A stretch of DNA of 64,000 nucleotides, from positions 124,001 through 188,000 of the forward strand of contig JADJJI010000003.1 in NCBI GenBank assembly GCA_016706565.1, written 5' to 3'. Below, piece after piece: positions 31,778-43,309 of this stretch (the stretch's first letter is position 1; every line of letters begins with the position of its first letter). Under the pieces are notes generated by a model. That model was given only the letters and a program-made list of their open reading frames with translations. It was not told the DNA's origin and did no database searches. Made by a program: the position numbers and the translations under genes. Origin of the DNA: Piscinibacter sp. Lineage in GTDB: Bacteria; Pseudomonadota; Gammaproteobacteria; Burkholderiales; Burkholderiaceae_C.

Positions 31778-32536
31778 TCACTTCGGCGCGAGCCGGATCG
31801 CGCCGTCCAGGCGGATCACTTCGCCGTTGAGCATGTCGTTGACGATGATCTGGTGCACCAGCTTCGCGTAGTCCGCGGGCGTGCCCAGGCGGCTCGGGAA
31901 GGGCACGCCGGCGGCCAGCGCGTCCTGTACCTCCTGAGGCATCGAGAACAGCATCGGCGTGCCGAAGATGCCCGGCGCGATGGTCATGTTGCGGATGCCG
32001 TTGCGGGCCAGGTCCCGCGCGATCGGCAGCGTCATGCCGACCACACCTCCCTTCGAGGCGGAGTACGCTGCCTGCCCGATCTGGCCGTCGTAGGCCGCGA
32101 CGCTGGCAGTGGAGATCAGCACGCCGCGTTCACCGGTCGGCTCGGGCTCGTTCTTCGACATCGCCGTGGCGGCCAGGCGGATCATGTTGAAGCTGCCGAC
32201 CAGGTTGACGGTGATGACCTTGGCGAACAGCGACAACGCGTGCGCGCCTTCCTTGCCGACGGTCTTTGCCGCGGGGGCGATGCCGGCGCAGTTGACCAGC
32301 CCGACGAGCTTGCCGAGCTTGAGAGCCGCGTCGACCGCCGCCTGGCCGTCGGCTTCCTGGCTGACGTCGCACTTCACGAAGGCACCACCGAGTTCCTTTG
32401 CGATGGCTTCGCCACGTTCGGCCTGCAAGTCGGCGATGACCACCTTGCCGCCATTCGCAGCCAGCATGCGTGCCGTGCCTTCACCCAGGCCCGAGGCGCC
32501 GCCGGTGACGATGAAGACCTTGCCTGCGATGTCCAT
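31778..32536 (-). CDS. SDR-family 3-hydroxyacyl-CoA dehydrogenase-like protein
   Basis: The 252-residue Rossmann-fold oxidoreductase has the NAD motif [10 protein letters not shown] (residues 11-20), NCAG in the fourth strand, catalytic Ser in [12 protein letters not shown], and YSASK (Tyr and Lys of the active site). The sequence and [10 protein letters not shown] block resemble the human HSD17B10-like 3-hydroxyacyl-CoA dehydrogenases of beta-oxidation. It is the last gene of the minus-strand operon, 11 bases after adk. Fatty-acid or branched-acid breakdown is likely; the substrate is inferred from family resemblance. Confidence 0.88.
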   Translation of the reverse strand: MDIAGKVFIVTGGASGLGEGTARMLAANGGKVVIADLQAERGEAIAKELGGAFVKCDVSQEADGQAAVDAALKLGKLVGLVNCAGIAPAAKTVGKEGAHALSLFAKVITVNLVGSFNMIRLAATAMSKNEPEPTGERGVLISTASVAAYDGQIGQAAYSASKGGVVGMTLPIARDLARNGIRNMTIAPGIFGTPMLFSMPQEVQDALAAGVPFPSRLGTPADYAKLVHQIIVNDMLNGEVIRLDGAIRLAPK

Positions 32537-32547
32537 TCAGCGCTCCT

Positions 32548-34092
<1,545 letters not shown>

Positions 34093-34096
<4 letters not shown>

Positions 34097-34287
34097 GGGG
34101 TGGCCGGGGTGTCGCTCAGCGCGCGCGCTTCGCTCTCCAGCATCACCGGGATGCCGTCGCGCACCGGGAAGGCCAGATGGTCGGCGTGGCAGACGAGTTC
34201 GTGGCGCTCGTCGGTCGGTGGGCGGCGATGTTCGAGCGGGCCCTTGCACAGGGGGCAGACCAGCAGATCGAGCAAGCGGGTTTCCAT
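34093..34287 (-). CDS. Trm112-family small protein (YcaR)
   Basis: A 64-residue protein beginning [19 protein letters not shown]. The CxxC pair at the start and the [19 protein letters not shown] end are typical of the Trm112/UPF0434 family, though the second zinc-binding pair is reduced to one Cys. In bacteria it lies almost always between lpxK and kdsB, as here, and its exact role is unresolved. The start is ATG 34287; the stop overlaps the kdsB GTG. Confidence 0.92.
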
Positions 34288-34292
34288 GGCGA

Positions 34293-35345
34293 TCAACGAC
34301 GGGTCAGGGGTGGAGGAGCAGATCGTCTCGGCAGCAACGCCAGCACGGCGCGTTCGAAGTCCGCATCGAATCCGAAGTCTAACGCCGCGACCCACAGGCG
34401 CACGTCGCCGGCGCGCTGCGGGGTGATCTTCACCGCGTCCTTTTCGGTCATCACGATGTCGGTGGTGCCGGGCGGCCAGTCGAACCGCACGTAGTCGTGG
34501 TGATCGGGCAGCGGGAGCTCCACGATGTCGAGTCCGGCCTCGCGCAGCATGGAAAAGAAGCGTTGTGGCCGGGCGATGCCGGCAGCTGCGAGCAGGGGGC
34601 GGCCGCGCAGGCCCGCCATCGACTCGGGTGTCGACTTGCGGCCTTGCCACCAGTCCGCGATCGACACGAGCCCGCCCAGCCTGCGGTGCGCCAGATGGCC
34701 CGGCAGCGGCGTGCTGGGGCGCGTCGCGTTGTAGAGCACTGCAGTGCGTGCGGGCACCTGGTCGGGGACCGGTTCGCGCAGCGGGCCGGCCGGCAGCAGC
34801 CAGCCGTTGCCGGCGCCGCGCTCGTCGAACACCAGCACCTGCGCGTCGCGAGCCAGACGCAGGTGCTGCAAGCCATCGTCGCAGACCACGATGTCCACTT
34901 CAGGATGGCGCTGTCGCAAGGCTCGGGCCGCAGCCACCCGGTCGCGCCCGACGAACACCGGCGCGCCGCCGCGCAGGCGCAGCAGCAGAGGCTCGTCGCC
35001 TGCCGATGCGGCCGGTGTGTCGGGCCCGACCTCGAGCACGTGATCGGCGCTGCGGCCATGCCCGCGCGAGACGATGCCGGGCTGCCAGCCTTCGCGGCGC
35101 AACAAGGCGATCAGCGCGAGCACGGTGGGAGTCTTGCCGGCACCACCTGCCACGAGGTTGCCGACCACCAGCACCGGCACGTCGATGTGCTGTGCCTTCA
35201 GGATGCCGCGGCCATAGAGCCAGTGCCGCGCGGCCGTGAGCGCGCCGAACATCAGGGCCAGCGGAAGCAGGGAGGTCGCGAGCGGCCCGCGTGTGAGCCA
35301 GGCCTGCTGCAGCCGCGTGGCGAAACGCGATGAAGACGTGGCCAA
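34293..35345 (-). CDS. lpxK: Tetraacyldisaccharide 4'-kinase
   Basis: Phosphorylates the lipid A precursor at the 4' position at the inner membrane. The 350-residue product contains an N-terminal membrane-associated helix ([19 protein letters not shown]), the Walker A loop [18 protein letters not shown], and the SRGHGR and DDGLQH motifs. The best available start is TTG 35345; no ATG or GTG precedes the conserved N-terminus. It begins 15 bases after the exbD-like gene, as part of the operon exbB-exbD-lpxK-ycaR-kdsB. Confidence 0.95.
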   Translation of the reverse strand: MATSSSRFATRLQQAWLTRGPLATSLLPLALMFGALTAARHWLYGRGILKAQHIDVPVLVVGNLVAGGAGKTPTVLALIALLRREGWQPGIVSRGHGRSADHVLEVGPDTPAASAGDEPLLLRLRGGAPVFVGRDRVAAARALRQRHPEVDIVVCDDGLQHLRLARDAQVLVFDERGAGNGWLLPAGPLREPVPDQVPARTAVLYNATRPSTPLPGHLAHRRLGGLVSIADWWQGRKSTPESMAGLRGRPLLAAAGIARPQRFFSMLREAGLDIVELPLPDHHDYVRFDWPPGTTDIVMTEKDAVKITPQRAGDVRLWVAALDFGFDADFERAVLALLPRRSAPPPLTRR

Positions 35346-35360
35346 GGCCGCAGCCGCGCC

Positions 35361-35792
35361 TCAGCGCGCTTCGCCGCCTGAAGTCTGCGTCGCGAAGGTC
35401 AGGCGCGGCAGGCCGGCGCGGCGGGCCGCGTCCATCACGTTGACCACGCTCTGGTGCGCCGCAGTCGCGTCGGCCGAGACGATCACGATCAGGTCGTTGG
35501 AACCGGCGGCCACCGCGGAGAGCTCGGCGGCCAGTCGCTCGACGCTGCGTCCCTCGACCGGTTTGCGGTTGACGACGTAGCGTCCGTCGGCGCTGACGAC
35601 GACGATGATCTCGCGCGGCCGCTCGCGCAGCTTCTCGGCATCGGCGATCGGCAACGTGACCTGCAGTTCGGTGAACTTCGAGTAGGTGGTCGAGAGCATC
35701 AGGAAGATGAGCACGACCAGCAGCACGTCGATGAACGGAATCAGGTTGATCTCCGGTTCTTCGATTCGCCCCTTGCGGAAGTTCAACGACAT
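35361..35792 (-). CDS. exbD: ExbD/TolR-family biopolymer transport protein
   Basis: A 143-residue protein with one membrane helix (NLIPFIDVLLVVLIFLML, with the conserved Asp) and a periplasmic domain. Paired with the ExbB/TolQ-like gene upstream (7 bases). This set is separate from the tonB operon at 28-31 kb. Here it is linked to lipid A genes, an arrangement common in Burkholderiales, where it probably energises TonB or another envelope process. Which partner it drives cannot be told from sequence. Confidence 0.9.
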   Translation of the reverse strand: MSLNFRKGRIEEPEINLIPFIDVLLVVLIFLMLSTTYSKFTELQVTLPIADAEKLRERPREIIVVVSADGRYVVNRKPVEGRSVERLAAELSAVAAGSNDLIVIVSADATAAHQSVVNVMDAARRAGLPRLTFATQTSGGEAR

Positions 35793-35799
35793 GGCGGCC

Positions 35800-36435
35800 T
35801 CAGTTGCTCGCGCGGGCCATGGAGAAGCGCAACAGGTGAGGCACCAACCGGTTCGCCGCCTGTTCCATGTCGAGCGTGTACTGGTCGACCAGACCGCGGA
35901 AGTAGCGGTAGAACATCAGCGCCGGGATCGCCACGATCAGCCCGAACGCGGTGTTGTACAGCGCCACCGAGATGCCATGCGCCAGCATCGCCGGGTTGCT
36001 GCCGGTGGTGGGCGACTGCGAGCCGAAGATCTCGATCATGCCGATCACCGTGCCGAGCAGCCCGAGGTAGGGTGCGGCCGAGGCGATCGTGCCCAGCGTG
36101 TTCAGGTAGCGCTCCATCCGGTGCACGGCGGCACGCCCGGCGGATTCGAGCGTGCCGCGCAGCGCTTCCTCCGTGATGCGCGGGTCGGCGATCACGGCCC
36201 GCACGCCGCCAGCCAGCACGCGGCCGAGGATGGAGTTGTCGGCCAGCTTGTTCACCACGTCCGGGGAGGGCAGGTTGGCGCGCGTGACGGACAGCACTTC
36301 GTCGAGCAGACGCGGCGGAATCACGCGCGCCGCCCGCAGACTGGAAAGGCGCTCGACCACCACGGCCAGGGCGACGATGGAACAGATGATGAGGGGCCAG
36401 ATCGGCCAGCCAGCGGCTTGTATGATCGAAAACAA
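35800..36435 (-). CDS. exbB: MotA/TolQ/ExbB proton channel family protein
   Basis: The 211-residue protein has three membrane helices: WPIWPLIICSIVALAVVVERL at the start, then ASAAPYLGLLGTVIGMIEI and VALYNTAFGLIVAIPALMFY. The second and third carry the Thr and Pro residues of the proton path. TTG 36435 is the start, with aaaggg upstream; the sequence MFSIIQAAGWPIW is typical. It opens the seven-gene minus-strand operon ending with the SDR gene. Confidence 0.9.
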   Translation of the reverse strand: MFSIIQAAGWPIWPLIICSIVALAVVVERLSSLRAARVIPPRLLDEVLSVTRANLPSPDVVNKLADNSILGRVLAGGVRAVIADPRITEEALRGTLESAGRAAVHRMERYLNTLGTIASAAPYLGLLGTVIGMIEIFGSQSPTTGSNPAMLAHGISVALYNTAFGLIVAIPALMFYRYFRGLVDQYTLDMEQAANRLVPHLLRFSMARASN

Positions 36436-36776
36436 GCGAGCCCTTTCGAAGGCAAGAACCGTGTTTTTCGGGACGGGCGATTATGGACCAAGCCTTGCGC
36501 CACGCAGTGCGTCCATGTGTGCCGATACGCAGTGGCGGGAGTCTGGTGCGCACCACGTGCGATCAATCCACCGCTGATGTGGATAACTTTGTGGGCAACC
36601 CGCGCCTGCCGGCTGCAAAGCCGCGCGAAATCACGCATCAGCCTAGATTGCTGAAAACTTAAGCATCATAAACTCGTTGAAAATCAACAGCTTGCATGAA
36701 AGTGACAGGGCGATGACAAGCATAGTGCTGCGCCAGGCCTTGTGCCTTCACGTTGTGGAGTTCTCGGCCCGCGCCA
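36436..36776. promoter_or_regulatory. Divergent control region, exbB operon and xseA
   Basis: About 340 bases between divergent genes without a convincing coding frame. The stretch 36630-36720 is clearly richer in A and T than the surroundings (for example AGCATCATAAACTCG and TTGAAAATCAA at 36677-36687) and is the likely promoter zone for xseA. No recognised operator or RNA structure was seen. Confidence 0.4.
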
Positions 36777-38093
36777 ATGCTGGGTTTGCGCGTGATTGAA
36801 CCGGCTGCCGAGGCGGGCTCGCGGCTGGTCTGGAGCGTTGCCGGCCTCGTGCAGGCGGTGGCCGACACGCTGGCGGCACGCTTCCCGGTCTGCGTGGTGC
36901 GCGGCGAGTTGTCGGCGTTCATGCGCGCGGCCAGCGGGCACTGCTACTTCAGCCTGAAGGACGCGGAGGGTGCCGCGGCCTTGCTGCGCTGCGCGATGTT
37001 CCGCCGTGCAGCCAGCCTGCTGGATTTCGCCCCGGCCGACGGCCAACTGGTGGAGATTCGCGGCAGGCTGGCGGTGTACGAGCCGCGCGGGGAGTTGCAG
37101 TTCGTCGTCGAGGGCATGCAGCGCGCCGGCGCCGGCGCGCTGTATGAGCAGTTCCTGCGCCTGAAGGCGCGGCTCGAGGCGCAGGGCCTGTTCGATGCGC
37201 AGCGCAAGCGGCCCATCGCGGCGTTCCCGCGCCGCATCGGCGTGGTCACCTCGCTCGGCGCCGCGGCCCTGCACGACGTGCTGTCCGCGCTGGCACGACG
37301 TAGCCCGCAGGTCGAGGTCGTCGTCTACCCGAGCCTGGTGCAGGGGGCCGATGCACCGGCTGCGCTGGCGCTGGCCCTGGCCACGGCGTCGCAGCGCGCC
37401 GAGGTCGACACGCTGCTGCTGTGCCGCGGCGGCGGCTCCCTCGAGGATCTGTGGGCCTTCAACGACGAGCGCGTGGTGCGCGCCGTCGCCGCCTGCTCGA
37501 TGCCGGTGGTCTGCGGCGTGGGCCATGAGACCGACGTGACGCTGGCCGACCTGGCCGCCGACCTGCGCGCACCGACGCCCACGGCCGCCGCCGAGTTGGC
37601 GGCGCCACCCCTGGCGGCCTGCCTCGAATCGCTGGCGGTGCTGCAGCGTCGTGCGGGCCAGCGCCTGCATGGCGCGCTGGACACGCAGGCGCAGCGGCTG
37701 GACAGCCTGTCGCTGCGCCTGGCGCGCCCGCTCGAGGCGGTGCGGGCGCGGCGGCAGCAGCTCGCGCTGCTCGGGCAGCGCCTGAGCAGTGCCGGCCGGC
37801 GCCTGCACGAGCGCCGCGGTATGCAGCTCGAGCAACTGGCCCGGCGCCAGGTGCGCGCCGCTGCCGTCGACGCGCAGGCCCGGTCGCGGCAGGTGGACAG
37901 CCTGGAGGCGCGGCTGAACGCGCTCGATCCGCAACACGTTCTGGCGCGAGGCTATGCGTGGCTCACCGGGCCGGGCGGCGTGGTGGTGCAGTCGGTGCGC
38001 CAGATCGAGGTGGGCGCGCCGCTGCAGGCGACCCTGGCCGACGGGCGAGCCGACCTCAGCGTCACTGCGGTCACCCCGACTCGCCACGGTTGA
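36777..38093 (+). CDS. xseA: Exodeoxyribonuclease VII large subunit
   Basis: A 438-residue protein that, with XseB, degrades single-stranded DNA to oligonucleotides. The OB-fold start (VVRGELSAFMRAASGHCYFS), the active domain (PIAAFPRRIGVVTSLGAAAL and CRGGGSLEDLWAFND) and GVGHETDVTLADLAADLRA are canonical. The C-terminal coiled region is shorter in comparison with long homologues but ends normally (HVLARGYAWL). ATG 36777 starts the recognisable sequence; a TTG at 36753 is possible. xseB is not adjacent. Confidence 0.95.
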   Translation: MLGLRVIEPAAEAGSRLVWSVAGLVQAVADTLAARFPVCVVRGELSAFMRAASGHCYFSLKDAEGAAALLRCAMFRRAASLLDFAPADGQLVEIRGRLAVYEPRGELQFVVEGMQRAGAGALYEQFLRLKARLEAQGLFDAQRKRPIAAFPRRIGVVTSLGAAALHDVLSALARRSPQVEVVVYPSLVQGADAPAALALALATASQRAEVDTLLLCRGGGSLEDLWAFNDERVVRAVAACSMPVVCGVGHETDVTLADLAADLRAPTPTAAAELAAPPLAACLESLAVLQRRAGQRLHGALDTQAQRLDSLSLRLARPLEAVRARRQQLALLGQRLSSAGRRLHERRGMQLEQLARRQVRAAAVDAQARSRQVDSLEARLNALDPQHVLARGYAWLTGPGGVVVQSVRQIEVGAPLQATLADGRADLSVTAVTPTRHG

Positions 38094-38171
38094 ATCGGCA
38101 AGCCTGCCGGCAGGGCCTTGCGACGCTGCCTACAATGAGCTCGATCCGCCACACAACACGAGAGGACTCGC

Positions 38172-38753
38172 ATGGAACACACCCTGCCGCCGTTGCCCTA
38201 TGCCATCGACGCCCTGGCGCCCCACCTGAGCAAGGAAACGCTGGAGTTCCACCACGGCAAGCACCACAACGCCTACGTGGTGAACCTGAACAACCTGCAG
38301 AAGGGCACCGAGTTCGAGAGCCTGTCGCTCGAGGACATCGTCAAGAAGTCGTCCGGCGGCATCTACAACAACGCCGCGCAGATCTGGAACCACACCTTCT
38401 TCTGGAACTGCATGAAGCCCGCCGGCGGCGGTGAGCCCAAGGGTGCACTGGCCACGGCCATCAACGCCAAGTGGGGCAGCTATGCGGCCTTCAAGGAAGC
38501 CTTCGCCAAGAGCGCGGTCGGCAACTTCGGCTCGGGCTGGACCTGGCTGGTCAAGAAGGCCGACGGCAGCGTCGACATCGTCAACATGGGCGCCGCCGGC
38601 ACCCCGCTGACCACCGCCGACAAGGCGCTGCTGACCATCGACGTGTGGGAGCACGCCTACTACATCGACTACCGCAACCTGCGCCCCAAGTTCGTCGAGA
38701 CCTTCCTGACCTCGCTGGTCAACTGGGAATTCGCGGAGAAGAACTTCGCCTGA
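38172..38753 (+). CDS. sodB: Superoxide dismutase (Fe type)
   Basis: Converts superoxide to peroxide and oxygen in the cytoplasm. The 193-residue protein starts [20 protein letters not shown] with metal ligands His27 (EFHHGKHH), a His in WNHTFFWN, and Asp/His in [11 protein letters not shown]. The block [13 protein letters not shown] and the short length favour the iron form over manganese. A gagg ribosome site precedes the ATG. It is a single-gene unit with a strong terminator. In an organism with a cbb3 oxidase and iron-sulfur machinery nearby, it fits protection against oxygen. Confidence 0.95.
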   Translation: MEHTLPPLPYAIDALAPHLSKETLEFHHGKHHNAYVVNLNNLQKGTEFESLSLEDIVKKSSGGIYNNAAQIWNHTFFWNCMKPAGGGEPKGALATAINAKWGSYAAFKEAFAKSAVGNFGSGWTWLVKKADGSVDIVNMGAAGTPLTTADKALLTIDVWEHAYYIDYRNLRPKFVETFLTSLVNWEFAEKNFA

Positions 38754-38774
38754 CGCGTCGCGCGGCAAGTGAAG

Positions 38775-38799
38775 AGGCCGGTCGATGACCGGCCTTTTT
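38775..38799 (+). terminator. sodB terminator
   Basis: Perfect 9-bp stem AGGCCGGTC (38775-38783) and GACCGGCCT (38787-38795), 3-base loop, followed by TTTT. It begins 22 bases after the sodB stop. Confidence 0.93.
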
Positions 38800-38816
38800 C
38801 ATGGGTGCGCCGCGCG

Positions 38817-39269
38817 TCAGTTGCCGAACGGCGCGCCGGTGATCTTCGCACCGGGCTTGATCGCGCGCTTGTCGAACCAGCCCTTGTTCATCTCCAGCAC
38901 GAAGCGCACCGGCTTCTTCGAGCAGTGCGAATCCAGCGTCTGCGGCTGCATGTCGTCGATGTTGACGATGCTGCCGTCGTCGGCCAGGAAGGCGATGCTC
39001 AGCGGCAGCAGCGTGTTCTTCATCCAGAAGCACTGCTGGCCGGGTTCCTCGAAGACGAACAGCATGCCCTCGTTGGGCGGCATGGTCGGCCGGTGCATCA
39101 GGCCGATCGCACGCTGTTCCGACGTGCGCGCCACTTCGGCGGTGATGACGTGGAAACCCGCCGTGAGGCGGGTGGTCGGCAGGCGCTGCGGCGCGTCCTG
39201 TGCCGTGGCGAGACCCACGAAGCACAGGGCGATGGCGGCGATGAGCCGATGGGGCTTGATGTATGTCAT
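38817..39269 (-). CDS. Exported DUF192 family protein
   Basis: A 150-residue precursor with a signal peptide (residues 1-23, ending GLATA-Q) and the DUF192 blocks RAIGLMHRPTMPPNEGMLF and FWMKNTLLPLSIAFL, followed by DMQPQTLDSHCSK. DUF192 proteins are small periplasmic or extracellular beta folds of unknown activity, in which the conserved Cys may be exposed. It is divergent from the copper ATPase gene, 28 bases apart, and convergent with sodB. Confidence 0.9.
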   Translation of the reverse strand: MTYIKPHRLIAAIALCFVGLATAQDAPQRLPTTRLTAGFHVITAEVARTSEQRAIGLMHRPTMPPNEGMLFVFEEPGQQCFWMKNTLLPLSIAFLADDGSIVNIDDMQPQTLDSHCSKKPVRFVLEMNKGWFDKRAIKPGAKITGAPFGN

Positions 39270-39297
39270 GCGCGAACTAGCATAGCAAGCCTAGATT

Positions 39298-41589
39298 ATG
39301 GCGGTGGCCCCCTCAATGACTTCCAGCGTCGCATCCGCTGCGAGCGCAAATGACCTGCGCGCGCTCGACGACCCCCTGAACCAGTCCGCCTTCACGACCT
39401 GGACGCAGGGCAAGGGCGGCGAGCGCGAAGCCACCTCGCAGTTCCGCCTCTCGGGGTTGTATTGCGCCGCCTGCGCCGGGTTGATCGAAACGGCGCTGCA
39501 AGGCGTCGACGGCGTGCTGGAGGCGCGCGTGCATTCGGCCACCTCTCTTGCCCTGGTGCGCTGGGATCCGCTCCGCACACGCGCCTCGGCGCTGGTCGAG
39601 GCGGTGCAGCGTGCCGGCTACGGCGCCGTGCCCGATGCCGCGGCGAGCGCGCGGACCCTGCGCGAAGCAGAGCAGCGCAAGGCGTTGTGGCGCATGTTCG
39701 TGGCCGGCTTCTGCATGATGCAGGTGATGATGTATGCCACGCCGGCCTATGTGGCAGCGCCGGGCGACATCACGCCCGACATGCAGCGGTTGCTGCAATG
39801 GGCCAGCTGGGTGCTGAGCCTGCCGGTGATGCTGTTTTCCGCCGGGCCGTTCTTCTCGGGCGCGTGGCGCAGCCTGCGTCAGCGGCGCCTGGGCATGGAC
39901 GTGCCGGTGGCGCTGGGCATCGCCGTCACCTTCATCGCGAGTTCGGGTGCCACCTTCGACCCGGGCGGCCACTTCGGCCACGAGGTGTACTTCGACTCGC
40001 TGACGATGTTCGTCTTCTTCTTGCTTGGCGGGCGTTATCTCGAGCTGCGTGCGCGACATCGCGTCGCGCTGGCGCTCGAAGCGGGCACGGCGCGGCTGCC
40101 CGACAGCGTGCAACGCGTGCGGGACGACGGCTCGACCGACGTGGTGGCAGTGGCACGGCTGGCCGCCGGCGATCGCGTGCGTGTGCCGGCCGGGCAGGCC
40201 TTCCCGGCCGACGGCGTGCTGCTCGAGGGGCGCACGCTGGCCGACGAAGCCCTGCTGACAGGCGAATCCGCCCCCGTGCCCAAGCAGGACGGCGACGAGG
40301 TCGTGGCTGGCAGCCTCAACCTGCGCTCGCCGGTGCTGATGCAGGTTCTGCGCCTGGGCGAAGACACCCGCCAGGCGGGCATCGTGGCGCTGATGCGCAG
40401 CGCGCATGACCCAACGTCCGCGCCTGGCCCGCAGGCCGACCGCTGGGCCGGCGCCGTTCCTGTGGACTGTGCTGGCACTGGCCGCCGGTGCGGCAGCGGT
40501 CTGGTCGATCGTCGATCCGTCGCGGGCAGTGTGGGTCGCCGTGTCGGTGCTCATCGTCACCTGCCCGTGCGCACTGTCGCTGGCGGCGCCCTCGGCGCTG
40601 CTGGCTGCCACCGGCGCGCTGGCGCGCCGCGGTGTGTTGCTGCAGCGGATCGAGGCTCTGGAGGGCCTGGCCGGCGTCGACACGGTCGTGTTCGACAAGA
40701 CCGGCACTCTGACCCGTGACCAGCTCGAACTCGTGCAGGTGCGGGCGCTGCGCGAGGGCGACGATGCGCAGGCACTGCTCTCATCCGCAGCGGCGCTGGC
40801 ATCGCTGTCCAGCCATCCGGCGTCGCGGGCGTTGGTGCAAGCTGCAGCTGCCACGCCCTCGGCCGCCGGCTGGAGCGAAGTCGAGGAGCACCCGGGGCAA
40901 GGTCTCCAGGCCCGCGCCGCAGACGGCATCGTGTGGCGTCTCGGGCGGCAGAGATGGGTCGCGCCGCTGGCGTCTACCGGCGACACCGACGATGAGTCGT
41001 TGTGGTTCGGCCCGGCCGGCCAGGTGCGTGCCGCCTTCGAACTGCATGAGCAGCTGCGCGACGATGCCCAGGCCACCATCGACCGGCTGGGCCGCGAGGG
41101 CTTGCGCGTCGCGCTGCTGTCGGGTGATGCCCCCGGCCGTGCGCAGGCGCTGGCGCGCCGGCTGGGCATCACCGACGTTCGCGGCGGCGCCACGCCGGCC
41201 GACAAGCTGGCGGCCGTGGCCGCCTGGCAGGCCGAGGGCCGGCGCGTGGCCATGGTCGGCGACGGCCTCAACGATGCGCCGGTGCTGGCCCGTTCCGACG
41301 TCTCGCTGGCCATGGGGCAGGGCGCGCCGTGGCGCGCAGCCAGGCCGACGCGGTGTCGTGCTGCTGGCGACCGCCCCGCCGATGCTGGTCGCCCGCGTGC
41401 AGGCACGCGCACCATGCGCATCGTGCGCCAGAACCTGACCTGGGCGGCCGTCTACAACGCGGCCTGCGTGCCGCTGGCGCTGATGGGCTGGCTGCCGCCC
41501 TGGGCCGCGGGCATCGGCATGGCCTCGAGTTCGCTCCTGGTGGTGCTCAATGCCTTGCGCGTGTCGCGCATCCGGGTGACAAGGGCTGA
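39298..41589 (+). pseudogene. ccoI: Copper-translocating P-type ATPase CcoI/FixI, frame-disrupted
   Basis: The recognisable protein is an inner-membrane copper exporter needed to load the cbb3 oxidase. Motifs are all present: HMA-like CAAC (GLYCAACAGLIET), phosphatase TGES (LTGESAPVP), CPC (VTCPCALSL), DKTGT and GDGLNDAP. The reading frame changes at about 40405, 40430, 40450, 41325, 41353 and 41400, so a single frame cannot give the whole protein; fragments are 39298-40719 and 40406 onward. Each change fits a gain or loss of one or two bases. Either assembly error or recent decay. The stop is placed at 41589, just before ccoS. Confidence 0.85.
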
Positions 41590-41594
41590 GCGGC

Positions 41595-41960
41595 ATGGAC
41601 ATCCTCTACATGCTCATTCCGTTGTCGGTGGTTCTGGTGTTCGCCGTGATCGGCATCTTCGCCTGGGCGCTGCATGGCGGGCAGTTCGACGACCTGGAGC
41701 GCGAAGGCGAGCGAATCCTGGGTGCCGATGAGACAGCAGCTTCCCGCCTTCGGGAAAGGTTGATAGCGATCAAGGCCGTCAATGACCCTGCGCGAAACAA
41801 TGATTTCAGTAGTTACATGACAACCGAACAAGGAGCGATCCGATGGTCAAGCAACTCCTTGACGGCCGCCAAGACGGGCCGGTGTACAGCGACACCGTGG
41901 TGCGGCTGTTTGCGCTCGTTGCGGTGTTGTGGGGCATCGTCGGCATGCTGGTGGGCGTGA
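41595..41960 (+). CDS. ccoS: Cbb3 oxidase assembly protein CcoS, reading through past its normal end
   Basis: Residues 1-45 ([20 protein letters not shown], then [18 protein letters not shown]) are a classic CcoS: one membrane helix and a short acidic tail. The family is usually about 50-65 residues. Here the frame runs on to 121 residues, through the FNR box and over the start of ccoN by 118 bases. I take the extra residues as an artefact of a lost stop near 41730, as frame faults abound in this locus. CcoS is needed for haem and copper insertion into the oxidase. Confidence 0.8.
   Translation: MDILYMLIPLSVVLVFAVIGIFAWALHGGQFDDLEREGERILGADETAASRLRERLIAIKAVNDPARNNDFSSYMTTEQGAIRWSSNSLTAAKTGRCTATPWCGCLRSLRCCGASSACWWA
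41760..41773. promoter_or_regulatory. FNR/ANR-type binding site upstream of ccoN
   Basis: TTGAT-AGCG-ATCAA is a perfect consensus palindrome for FNR-class regulators. Its centre is 76 bases before the ccoN ATG, so a class II promoter would start transcription near 41808; AACAAT at 41796-41801 is a possible -10 element. Oxygen-limited induction of the oxidase by the fnr gene product at 47 kb is the obvious reading. Confidence 0.88.
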
Positions 41961-43291
41961 TCATCGCCGCGCAGCTGACCTGGCCCGAGCTGAACTTCGG
42001 CATCCCGTGGCTCAGCTACGGGCGCCTGCGCCCGCTGCACACCAACGCGGTGATCTTCGCCTTCGGCGGCTGCGCGCTGTTCGCCACCAGCTACCACGTC
42101 GTGCAGCGCACCTGCCAGACGCGGCTGTTCGCGCCGCGGCTGGCCATGTTCACCTTCTGGGGCTGGCAACTGGTCATCGTGGCGGCCGCCATCACCCTGC
42201 CGCTGGGCATCACCCAGGGCAAGGAATACGCCGAACTCGAGTGGCCGATCGACCTGCTGATCGCCGTGGTGTGGGTGGCCTATGCCATCGTGTTCTTCGG
42301 CACCATCGGCGTGCGCAAGGTGCGCCACATCTACGTGGCCAACTGGTTCTTCGGCGCCTTCATCCTCGCCATCGCGCTGCTGCACATCGTCAACAGCGCG
42401 GCCATCCCGGTCAGCCTGACCAAGAGCTACTCGGCCTACGCCGGCGTGCAGGACGCGATGGTGCAGTGGTGGTACGGCCACAACGCGGTGGGCTTCTTCC
42501 TGACCGCCGGCTTCCTGGGGATGATGTACTACTACATCCCCAAGCAGGCCGAGCGCCCGGTGTACAGCTACCGCCTGTCGATCGTGCACTTCTGGGCGCT
42601 GATCTTCACCTACATGTGGGCGGGCCCGCACCACCTGCACTACACCGCGCTGCCCGACTGGGCGCAGAGCGTGGGCATGCTGTTCTCGCTGGTGCTGCTG
42701 GCGCCTTCCTGGGGCGGCATGATCAACGGCATCATGACGCTGTCGGGTGCCTGGCACAAACTGCGTGACGACCCGATCCTGAAGTTCCTGATCGTCTCGC
42801 TGTCGTTCTACGGCATGTCGACCTTCGAAGGCCCGATGATGTCGATCAAGACGGTCAACGCGCTGTCGCACTACACCGACTGGACGGTCGGCCACGTGCA
42901 CAGCGGCGCGCTCGGCTGGGTGGGCCTGATCTCGATGGGCTCGCTCTACTACCTGATCCCGCGCATGTTCGGCCGCAAGCAGATGTACAGCACCAAGGCC
43001 ATCGAGCTGCACTTCTGGATCGCCACCATCGGCATCGTGCTGTACATCGCCGCGATGTGGATCGCCGGCGTGATGCAGGGCCTGATGTGGCGCGCGGTCA
43101 ACCCCGACGGCACGCTGGTCTACAGCTTCGTCGAGAGCGTCAAGGCGACCTTCCCGTTCTACGTGATCCGCCTGTGCGGCGGCCTGCTCTACCTCAGCGG
43201 CATGCTGATCATGGCCTGGAACGTCGTCAAGACCGCCACCAGCGGCAAGTACGAGCCGGTGCCGATTCCGGCCGTGGCTGCCCACGCCTGA
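41843..43291 (+). CDS. ccoN: Cytochrome c oxidase cbb3-type subunit I
   Basis: The catalytic subunit of the high-affinity oxygen reductase, 482 residues and 12 membrane helices. Haem and CuB ligands are visible: His in [43 protein letters not shown] and [14 protein letters not shown]. It is the only long gene of the locus with an undisturbed frame. ATG 41843 follows aaggag; an FNR site lies upstream. It works with CcoO and CcoP in the inner membrane, conserving energy at very low oxygen. Confidence 0.96.
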   Translation: MVKQLLDGRQDGPVYSDTVVRLFALVAVLWGIVGMLVGVIIAAQLTWPELNFGIPWLSYGRLRPLHTNAVIFAFGGCALFATSYHVVQRTCQTRLFAPRLAMFTFWGWQLVIVAAAITLPLGITQGKEYAELEWPIDLLIAVVWVAYAIVFFGTIGVRKVRHIYVANWFFGAFILAIALLHIVNSAAIPVSLTKSYSAYAGVQDAMVQWWYGHNAVGFFLTAGFLGMMYYYIPKQAERPVYSYRLSIVHFWALIFTYMWAGPHHLHYTALPDWAQSVGMLFSLVLLAPSWGGMINGIMTLSGAWHKLRDDPILKFLIVSLSFYGMSTFEGPMMSIKTVNALSHYTDWTVGHVHSGALGWVGLISMGSLYYLIPRMFGRKQMYSTKAIELHFWIATIGIVLYIAAMWIAGVMQGLMWRAVNPDGTLVYSFVESVKATFPFYVIRLCGGLLYLSGMLIMAWNVVKTATSGKYEPVPIPAVAAHA

Positions 43292-43309
43292 CCCCAAGGA
43301 GCACCGAAC

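Noticed and set aside
36677-36687. TTGAAAATCAA resembling an FNR site
   Set aside because: The half-sites are separated by only three bases; FNR needs TTGAT-N4-ATCAA spacing of 14 bases in total.
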